Below are positions 8,661 through 13,958 of a stretch of DNA of 32,265 nucleotides, one piece after another; position 1 is the first letter of the stretch, and each line of letters begins with the position of its first letter. Origin of the DNA: Bacteroidales bacterium. Its GTDB lineage: Bacteria; Bacteroidota; Bacteroidia; Bacteroidales; Marinilabiliaceae. The stretch spans positions 1 through 32,265 of the forward strand of contig JAFYCM010000081.1 in assembly GCA_017539645.1 (NCBI GenBank), written 5' to 3'. The translations under genes and the position numbers were made by a program. The notes below the pieces were generated by a model. That model saw only the letters and a program-made list of their open reading frames with translations. It did no database searches and had not been told where the DNA came from.

Positions 8661-11018
8661 TTATTCGCTCTTCAGCGATATTACTGGGTTTTGACGTGCA
8701 ATCTTGAGGCAATTGATAATTATTACTGCAAGGACGATTGTCAGTACGATTAGTGTGCCACTGATGAAGTATAGCGGGTTGAGTGCCACTTTTTCGGCAA
8801 ACTGTTCAAGCCAGATGTTGGCTGTGAAGTATGCGCCAGCACATGCCAGCACGGCCATAAGCAGTGCAAGTTTCATTATGTCGGAGGCGAAGTCGCTTAT
8901 AAAGTTGCGCGTGGTAGCTCCATTTATTTTGCGCACAGCAATCTCCTTCGAGCGGCGTTGTGCTTCGTCGCGAATGAAGCCAACCAAGCCAAGCAACGCA
9001 ATGAGTAGCGAAAATGCCGCGCCAACGGCTATTGTGTTGCGCATCTTCTCGCTGTTGGTGTAGGCTGAGCGCACCGAGTCGGCAAAAGAGACGATGTCAA
9101 TATCCTTACCTTCGAGCACTTCGGCAAGAGCGGCGCGCACTTTGTGCAGGTCGTGTGACGACACGCGGAAGAGTGTGTGCGGCATCCACGATGTTTCGCT
9201 GCCTATCTTGCCGTAGAATAGTGCGCTGGGGCGTTCGTCGACGTTTTGCAAGTTGCCAATGAGGTAACGTTTATACACGCCCGAAATGGTGTATGGCGAC
9301 AGACCCATGCCATTTGCGCTTGATGTAGCATTGCTATGACCAGTGATGAGAATTTGCTTGCCAACAACGCCATCGCTCCAGTCGATGAATTCGTTAATCT
9401 TGGCTACAAAGCGCTCATCAACAACTATTTCCGATGAATCTTGTGGTGCGCGACCTTCGATGAATGGAATCTCCATAGTCTCGAAAAAGCCGTCCGACAC
9501 TTCATATTGGTCGGCAATGTTGAAGAGTTCGTGGTCGTCGTTAGGCAGATAGATATTATCGCCGCTCGAACCCTGAAAGGGCAGGTTGTAGCAGGTGGCT
9601 ACGCTAACAACTTCGGGCAACGTACGTAGCTTGTTCACAACTCGCGTTTGTGCCTGTCGGTCGCCATCGTACATACTTATGTAGTAAAGATTCTCGTAAT
9701 TATAGCCCGTATTGCTATGCGACACCGTTTCGTACTGACGACCGATAATTATCATCATTATTACTAAAAATACGTTTATAAGTATCTGAATGCCAAGCAA
9801 TCCAAGTTTCCAGCGGCGCGAATGCTCGGTGTAGTTTTTCAGTGCAGCATAGATAGGTATGCGCTGATAGAGTTCGGCCGGAACTACTATCGATACTATC
9901 AGCACCACAGCAATTACGCCAGCTATAGCCCAGATGCTTTGCGGCACGATGAGCGTTGAGAATGGTACACCAAGCAAATCTTCCACCATGCCACGACTTA
10001 TAAATATTATCAATCCGGCCAAGACGAGTGCAAATATGATGTGTATGAGCGCTTCGCGTGATAGCATTCCGTAAATATGCCAACTCTCGGCACCGTAGCA
10101 TTTGCGTACGCCAACCTCGCGCGAACGTTTCACAAGCGACGATATAACTATAAGTATGTAGTTGAGCAGCGAGATGATAAGGAGTAGTGCAGCCACAATC
10201 GACAGCAAAATGATTTGCATCTTCACCTCTTTTTGCGTGGTGTGCATTGTGTCGAATGGCGTGAGGAAATACCACAGATGTACTCCGTTTTTCTCAAATT
10301 CGGCCAGCGGTTGATGTGCCTCTTGCATTTTGCGTATGGCGTCGGATAGACCGTTGGGGTCGGCGTTGGGATAGAGCTTCACGTAGCCTTTGTAGCGGTC
10401 GTTGCCAACCCAATTGTCGGTGCTCTCTTTGCGGTAACTATCCATCGAGAGCAATATGTCGTAATCGAGGCTGCCATTCTCTGGGAAATCCTCAAATACA
10501 CCTTCGATGGTTATTCTCAGTTGGGCGTAATCTTCGTTGTATATCTGTTTTCCAATGACGTCGCTAATATTATCGTTGCCCGATGGAAGTATCTTTTCGG
10601 CAAACGAACGACTCACCATAGCGCACATAGAATTGCCGAGCGCCTTACTTGCCGAACCGGCTAAAATTGGGCGGTTGAACACCTTGAAGAAACACGTGTC
10701 GGCGCAGACGAGCGTACCAGAAAGTTTATGCTGTTCTTCGTCGATATACGTATTGCTGGCAAAAATGAACGTTGTGCGAGTGCCATATTCCACGCCAGGC
10801 ACTTCGTTCATGAACCCAACGGCCACAGCGCCGCTCACCTGTCCGAAGTCGTTGCTATCACCATTTTGTTCAAAGCCAGTATTTATGCGGTATATGCGGT
10901 CGATGTCGGCATAGAATGAGTCGTAACTAAGCTCAAAAAATATCTTGGCAATGAGCACAATGCCCACCGACAGCCCTACACCGAGCGATAGAACCTTGAG
11001 GATGATATTGTTTTTCAT
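8661..11018 (-). CDS. MacB/FtsX-type ABC transporter permease
   Basis: 785 residues. The N-terminal membrane segment (~6-28) is followed by a large periplasmic MacB_PCD-like domain (~30-265), then a three-helix FtsX block (~268-395) and a second periplasmic plus FtsX block to the C terminus. The coupling motif SREVGVRKCYGA lies near residue 300 and its counterpart RRSKEIAVRKINGAT lies near residue 700, as in the duplicated 4+4-helix permeases common in Bacteroidota. Known MacB-like proteins work by mechanotransmission with a TolC-type channel, exporting peptides, toxins or lipids; the substrate here is unknown. There is no ATPase in the same transcription unit, so it must use one encoded elsewhere, possibly that at 17022-17702. 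It is preceded by a sigma-54 promoter and the conserved upstream element shared with two other loci in the window. Confidence 0.88.
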   Translation of the reverse strand: MKNNIILKVLSLGVGLSVGIVLIAKIFFELSYDSFYADIDRIYRINTGFEQNGDSNDFGQVSGAVAVGFMNEVPGVEYGTRTTFIFASNTYIDEEQHKLSGTLVCADTCFFKVFNRPILAGSASKALGNSMCAMVSRSFAEKILPSGNDNISDVIGKQIYNEDYAQLRITIEGVFEDFPENGSLDYDILLSMDSYRKESTDNWVGNDRYKGYVKLYPNADPNGLSDAIRKMQEAHQPLAEFEKNGVHLWYFLTPFDTMHTTQKEVKMQIILLSIVAALLLIISLLNYILIVISSLVKRSREVGVRKCYGAESWHIYGMLSREALIHIIFALVLAGLIIFISRGMVEDLLGVPFSTLIVPQSIWAIAGVIAVVLIVSIVVPAELYQRIPIYAALKNYTEHSRRWKLGLLGIQILINVFLVIMMIIIGRQYETVSHSNTGYNYENLYYISMYDGDRQAQTRVVNKLRTLPEVVSVATCYNLPFQGSSGDNIYLPNDDHELFNIADQYEVSDGFFETMEIPFIEGRAPQDSSEIVVDERFVAKINEFIDWSDGVVGKQILITGHSNATSSANGMGLSPYTISGVYKRYLIGNLQNVDERPSALFYGKIGSETSWMPHTLFRVSSHDLHKVRAALAEVLEGKDIDIVSFADSVRSAYTNSEKMRNTIAVGAAFSLLIALLGLVGFIRDEAQRRSKEIAVRKINGATTRNFISDFASDIMKLALLMAVLACAGAYFTANIWLEQFAEKVALNPLYFISGTLIVLTIVLAVIIINCLKIARQNPVISLKSE

Positions 11019-11030
11019 AATAACAGATTT

Positions 11031-11065
11031 ATTATTTGTCGATTTTACTATTTACAATTTGACAA
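11031..11065 (-). repeat. 35-nt leader repeat, copy 1 (5' UTR of permease)
   Basis: Read on the minus strand, this segment begins TTGTCAAATTGTAAATAG and matches the leader at 28764-28798 at 34 of 35 positions. It lies between the sigma-54 promoter and the start codon, so it is part of the predicted 5' UTR. The match could reflect recent duplication of the promoter unit or a conserved translation-enhancing leader. Confidence 0.75.
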
Positions 11066-11072
11066 ATGAGTT

Positions 11073-11088
11073 AGCAGTTGTCGTGCCA
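11073..11088 (-). promoter_or_regulatory. Sigma-54 (-24/-12) promoter of ABC permease
   Basis: The minus strand reads TGGCACGACAACTGCT. GG and GC are separated by exactly 10 nt, as in the sigma-54 consensus TGGCACG-N4-TTGCW. Transcription would start near 11062, about 45 nt before the ATG at 11018. The 55-nt gap to the upstream TGTAAA element is identical at the two other copies, which strengthens the call. Confidence 0.8.
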
Positions 11089-11143
11089 GAAGTTGTAAGG
11101 TGTTGAGTTGTAAGTTTTTAGTTATAAGTGATAAGTTGTAAAA

Positions 11144-11186
11144 GTGTAAAGAAACTTTACATGCTTTACAGTGGGAGGGTTTACAC
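11144..11186 (-). promoter_or_regulatory. Upstream activator element, copy 1
   Basis: This is a 43-nt element that, in the sense of the downstream permease, contains three TGTAAA units and one TTTACA. The promoter-proximal part is a perfect dyad TGTAAAG-TTT-CTTTACA. It matches the copy at 17816-17858 at 41 of 43 positions and that at 28644-28685 with one deletion and one substitution. Its position about 80-130 nt upstream of the transcription start fits a bacterial enhancer-binding protein site. The protein that binds is unknown. Confidence 0.75.
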
Positions 11187-11219
11187 TATTGACATAACTC
11201 GCAAAGAACATTTTTATTT

Positions 11220-11241
11220 CAATTGGTAAATACACCAATTG
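11220..11241. promoter_or_regulatory. Palindromic operator of XRE-type operon
   Basis: CAATTGGT and ACCAATTG are perfect 8-bp arms around a 6-nt spacer, ending 8 nt before the -7 box at 11250. A repressor bound here would cover the -33/-10 region. The first gene of the operon encodes a helix-turn-helix protein, so autorepression is the natural inference. Confidence 0.65.
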
Positions 11242-11249
11242 TATTTTTA

Positions 11250-11257
11250 TATCTTTG
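11250..11257 (+). promoter_or_regulatory. Bacteroidota -7 promoter box of XRE-type operon
   Basis: TATCTTTG is a full match to TAnnTTTG. Transcription would begin near 11264, so the in-frame TTG at 11255 cannot be the start codon and the ATG at 11312 is preferred. A TTG at 11223-11225 could be a poorly spaced -33 element. Confidence 0.6.
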
Positions 11258-11311
11258 CAACAAAAAAATTATAAAAGTGGCGGCAACACTTACAAATGCG
11301 GCGAACAAATT

Positions 11312-11818
11312 ATGGACAAAAGTCTAAAAAAATTCATGGATACGCCTACTAAATCAAAGGCTCAAATACTTGACAAATATCATGTCGAAGTTCAAACTCC
11401 TGATGGTGAATTGTTCAAGATAATTTCAGATTTGGACAAGTATGTAAGTGAAGAGTATAAGAACTATGTTTTGCATTTGATCGAGTTCATATTCGATAAA
11501 AATTTTTCAGATGATAAAGAAAAAATGATAAGTCGAATTAGTCGTGAGTTTTTGCTCAATGCAGTTCATTTTATGGGAATAGATGGCGGTAATCGTCAAG
11601 AGGAGCGTTTGCGCATAGGAGCCAAAATAAGAGCACTGCGAGAATCTAAAAATATGGAGGCTCGAGATCTTGCTTTGTTAACAGGTATTGATGCTGCCAA
11701 TCTTTCTCGAATAGAGCAAGGCAAATATTCTACTGGTGTAGATATCCTATCGCGTATTTGTATTGTTTTAGATGCACATCTTGATTTAATACCGAATATT
11801 AATATGAATAATTGTTGA
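11312..11818 (+). CDS. XRE-family helix-turn-helix protein, probable antitoxin/autorepressor
   Basis: 168 residues from ATG 11312; an extension from TTG 11255 is rejected because it would overlap the promoter. Residues ~105-160 are a classical HTH_3/XRE domain (RIGAKIRALRESKNMEARDLALLTGIDAANLSRIEQGKYSTGVDILSRICIVLDAHLDL). The N-terminal ~100 residues are charged, probably helical, and of no family I recognise. It lies 9 nt before the next gene on the same strand. A perfect palindrome at its promoter, small size and the two-gene layout resemble an autoregulated toxin-antitoxin or HigA-like unit. The unit is more AT-rich than its neighbours, suggesting acquisition. The HTH call is firm; the antitoxin role is inference. 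Confidence 0.75.
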   Translation: MDKSLKKFMDTPTKSKAQILDKYHVEVQTPDGELFKIISDLDKYVSEEYKNYVLHLIEFIFDKNFSDDKEKMISRISREFLLNAVHFMGIDGGNRQEERLRIGAKIRALRESKNMEARDLALLTGIDAANLSRIEQGKYSTGVDILSRICIVLDAHLDLIPNINMNNC

Positions 11819-11827
11819 ATATGTGCT

Positions 11828-12508
11828 ATGGCTCGAATTATAACTGAAACAATGTCATATTTTGACATTATAAAAGTATTTGAAGATGATAGGCCTATGT
11901 TGAAGCATAAAACATGTGATTTGGCTAAAAAATATTACCATCAGCTAAAGGTTAATAAGCAACAACGCATTATGTGTTCAGAAGTTAACGGCAATAGAGG
12001 TCTTAACTACTTTGTTATCTTTTGCAATGATTCGTTAGATGATTTTCGCAAAAACAATCCAGCATATACAACAATAGCTTATTATTATTCCTCAAAAGGA
12101 CTCGTCGCTATAGACTCTCGAATAGAAGTTGCAAAAGAAATACTATCAGGACAGCAGTTTTCGCATAAATCATATTCTATATATGAAGCGCACTTTTTTG
12201 ATAGGTATCGTGAACGTATTTTGAAAAACCAGCAAATGCAGAAACTTGATGTTATGAAGCAATTCTTCAAAAGCCACATAATGTATATGGCTGAACCTCA
12301 AAATGACGAACGGTACCCCGATGGTATTTATGTACCGATAAATGAAGGAATGGGTATAGGATACCGATTAAGAAAAGATATTGTTGTAATGAAGACATGT
12401 GTCTCAAATGAACAAATGCATAATGAGCAAAAGGATATACATACAATCTGTGAAGAGATTATGAAAAACACGAAAATAGATTCTACAATGTGTATAACTC
12501 GCTTGTAA
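11828..12508 (+). CDS. Unknown protein, candidate toxin partner of XRE regulator
   Basis: 226 residues with no signal peptide or membrane segment. I do not recognise a family. The most distinctive features are a His/Arg-rich stretch YEAHFFDRYRERIL (~residues 122-135) and, near the C terminus, MGIGYRLRKDIVVMKTCVSNEQM (~176-198). A conserved His plus Arg/Lys-Thr/Ser pattern would suit a metal-independent RNase such as the BECR superfamily, but that is speculation from residue pattern only. It starts 9 nt after the XRE gene, so translation is probably coupled, and an AT-rich hairpin follows it. Low GC relative to neighbouring metabolic genes suggests an accessory unit. Alternatives are a phage-derived or restriction-associated protein. 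Confidence 0.65.
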   Translation: MARIITETMSYFDIIKVFEDDRPMLKHKTCDLAKKYYHQLKVNKQQRIMCSEVNGNRGLNYFVIFCNDSLDDFRKNNPAYTTIAYYYSSKGLVAIDSRIEVAKEILSGQQFSHKSYSIYEAHFFDRYRERILKNQQMQKLDVMKQFFKSHIMYMAEPQNDERYPDGIYVPINEGMGIGYRLRKDIVVMKTCVSNEQMHNEQKDIHTICEEIMKNTKIDSTMCITRL

Positions 12509-12515
12509 AAGAAAC

Positions 12516-12542
12516 AATTGATACATTTACCATGTATCAATT
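12516..12542 (+). terminator. Hairpin after the XRE/unknown operon
   Basis: aattgatacat (12516-12526) and atgtatcaatt (12532-12542) form a perfect 11-bp stem with a 5-nt loop, 7 nt after the stop codon. It is AT-rich and followed by only a short T stretch, so it may be a weak terminator or a 3' stabilising hairpin. Confidence 0.5.
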
Positions 12543-12571
12543 TGAATATCATTTATTATAAATAAAATATT

Positions 12572-12976
12572 ATGAAACGATTTTTAACTATTTTATTTGT
12601 TATGATAATTGCTTTGCCTGCAATATCACAAACAGATAATGGATGCGGTAATGGTTCTGTGCAAAACTTGGCAAAGAAGTACAAATTGTATAAAACAAAA
12701 AATATGTGGACGTTTCTTGAGTTAGAAACATTTTCAGGACGTATTTGGCAAGTACAATACTCTGTAGAAGGTGATTCTTATCGGTTCAAAACGACTCTCA
12801 ATGGAGATTCAATGTTGCCGTATTCAGATGATATTGGTGCTTATGCAGGCAGATTTGAACTATACTCAACCGAAAATATGTACAATTTTATAATGCTTGA
12901 TACCGAAACCGGTAATACTTGGCAAGTTCAATGGTCAACAGAATACAAGAATAGAGGGGTGCTACGTATTTGGTAA
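12572..12976 (+). CDS. Small secreted protein with two WQVQ repeats
   Basis: 134 residues with a signal peptide (MKRFLTILFVMIIALPAISQ, cleavage around 20-21). The mature part has two copies of a ~27-residue repeat offset by 58 residues: L39-Y40, N44-M45, F48, E52-T53 and W59-QVQ correspond to L97-Y98, N102-M103, F106, D110-T111 and W117-QVQ. The pattern of alternating hydrophobics suggests two short beta-hairpin units, possibly a small beta-propeller-like or carbohydrate-binding fold. Similar (F/L)LLDT-x-TG-x-WQVQ repeats occur in uncharacterised Bacteroidota proteins, from memory. It is AT-rich like the preceding two genes, from which it is separated by a hairpin. Function unknown; periplasmic or secreted location inferred. 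Confidence 0.75.
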   Translation: MKRFLTILFVMIIALPAISQTDNGCGNGSVQNLAKKYKLYKTKNMWTFLELETFSGRIWQVQYSVEGDSYRFKTTLNGDSMLPYSDDIGAYAGRFELYSTENMYNFIMLDTETGNTWQVQWSTEYKNRGVLRIW

Positions 12977-13071
12977 AATGTGTATCACATGTAGATTGTT
13001 GTGTATATAAAATCGCATTCATCGAACAGATGATAAAACCGATGGAATAATTCGGGGTGTTTGTGGTTGTT

Positions 13072-13099
13072 GTAGAGACGGGGCGCGCCCCGTCTCTAC
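13072..13099. repeat. 28-bp perfect palindrome, GC-type
   Basis: The left half gtagagacggggcg is followed by its exact reverse complement. It shares the eight outer bases on each side (gtagagac/gtctctac) with the palindromes at 13128, 13378 and 13603 but has a GC-rich centre. It lies upstream of the RAYT gene and looks like a REP-type substrate of that protein. There is no T run, so it is not an ordinary terminator. Confidence 0.85.
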
Positions 13100-13127
13100 G
13101 CGAAATCCGTAAAAAAAATGTCGGATT

Positions 13128-13155
13128 GTAGAGACGTTTCATGAAACGTCTCTAC
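13128..13155. repeat. 28-bp perfect palindrome, AT-type copy 1
   Basis: The left half gtagagacgtttca is followed by its exact reverse complement. It is identical to the copies at 13378 and 13603 and lies 28 nt after the GC-type palindrome, so the two form a REP-like pair upstream of the RAYT gene. Confidence 0.88.
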
Positions 13156-13233
13156 AGGTGAAATACGCGTATATATACAATAAAATCCCCATCGAGACGT
13201 TACATTTGCGCAATAACCATCTGATGCACAACC

Positions 13234-13878
13234 ATGTCCGACAATCTATACCACAACCGATACCGCATACCATCGGCGCGCGCTACGTGGCACGATTACA
13301 ACGGCGGTGCATATTTCGTAACCATCTGCACGCATGGGCGCGAACATTTTTTCGGCGAAATAAATTCGAAACCTACCGTAGAGACGTTTCATGAAACGTC
13401 TCTACAAAACGCCCCGTCTCTACACAAAACAACAGAACCGACAATGCACCTAAACGAAATCGGACGTTATGCAGATGAACAATTGCGCAACGTGTCGTCG
13501 CATTATCCATATGCCGAAATACCATTGTGGGTGGTTATGCCCAACCATATCCATGCAATTGTGATTATTGATGGGGATAAAACACCGCACGACAAACGGG
13601 TCGTAGAGACGTTTCATGAAACGTCTCTACAATCGGCCAAACAACAAAATGCAATAATTTACGCCACAAAAATGCAATCTTGGTTGTCGGTTGTCGTTCG
13701 TCAATTCAAACAATCCATTACCCGTTTTGCCAACACCAGCGCCCTGCCGTTCGCGTGGCAGACGCGTTTCCACGACCGCATCATACGCGACCGCGACGAA
13801 ATGAACCGCATTGCCCAATACATCGAAAATAACGTCGCGCAATGGGAATCGGACACATTGCATATAATGTCATTATAG
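13234..13878 (+). CDS. REP-associated (RAYT) Y1/HUH transposase-like protein
   Basis: 214 residues starting MSDNLYHNRYRIPSARATWHDY, the usual opening of Bacteroidota RAYT proteins. The HUH motif is MPNHIHAIV with H105 and H107. The C terminus has FAWQTRFHDRIIRDRDEMNRIAQYIENNVAQW, where Y196 is the conserved tyrosine. In the helix where E. coli RAYT carries its nucleophile this protein reads FKQSITRFA with F165, so catalytic competence is uncertain. Known RAYTs are single-copy domesticated transposases that process REP palindromes on single-stranded DNA. Here palindromes flank the gene and two copies lie in frame inside it, each encoding VETFHETSLQ (residues 49-58 and 124-133). Both insertions lie in probable loops, one before and one after the HUH strand. 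They make the protein longer than the usual ~180 residues. Confidence 0.88.
   Translation: MSDNLYHNRYRIPSARATWHDYNGGAYFVTICTHGREHFFGEINSKPTVETFHETSLQNAPSLHKTTEPTMHLNEIGRYADEQLRNVSSHYPYAEIPLWVVMPNHIHAIVIIDGDKTPHDKRVVETFHETSLQSAKQQNAIIYATKMQSWLSVVVRQFKQSITRFANTSALPFAWQTRFHDRIIRDRDEMNRIAQYIENNVAQWESDTLHIMSL
13378..13405. repeat. 28-bp palindrome AT-type copy 2, inside RAYT reading frame
   Basis: Identical to 13128-13155. It falls within RAYT codons ~49-58 and is read as VETFHETSL. With the two following bases the unit is 30 nt, preserving frame. Confidence 0.9.
13410..13423. repeat. Half of the GC-type palindrome, inside RAYT
   Basis: cgccccgtctctac is exactly the right half of the 13072-13099 palindrome, 4 nt after the full AT-type copy. 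The adjacency suggests that an AT-type/GC-type pair was inserted and partly deleted, or that a composite element was inserted. Confidence 0.7.
13603..13630. repeat. 28-bp palindrome AT-type copy 3, inside RAYT reading frame
   Basis: Identical to 13128-13155 and 13378-13405. It is read in the same frame as the second copy, giving a second VETFHETSLQ at residues 124-133. Confidence 0.9.
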
Positions 13879-13910
13879 GATTCGTTTTATATTTCATCGT
13901 ATATAAAAAC

Positions 13911-13946
13911 ACATCTCCGAACCTCAGCTAAGAAATCCGGAGATGT
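13911..13946 (-). terminator. Intrinsic terminator of ABC permease
   Basis: acatctccg (13911-13919) and cggagatgt (13938-13946) form a 9-bp stem. On the minus strand it is followed by GTTTTTATA, so it terminates the permease gene whose stop is 12 nt upstream. The first 18 nt recur exactly at 18554-18571 downstream of hicB. Confidence 0.8.
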
Positions 13947-13958
13947 ATATTTCAATTT

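Noticed and set aside
9715-10275. 186-codon minus-strand open frame
   Set aside because: Overlaps the permease gene in another frame and has low-complexity, non-protein-like composition.
11255-11311. N-terminal extension of the XRE protein from a TTG codon
   Set aside because: The TTG is part of the TATCTTTG promoter box, so it would lie upstream of the transcription start.
13072-13099. Palindrome as an intrinsic terminator of the small secreted protein gene
   Set aside because: No T run follows on either strand and the same ends recur inside a coding region.
13072-13630. CRISPR-like array from the repeated palindromes
   Set aside because: Repeats are perfect palindromes with irregular spacing (28 to about 220 nt), two lie in coding sequence, and no cas gene is present; the REP/RAYT explanation fits better.
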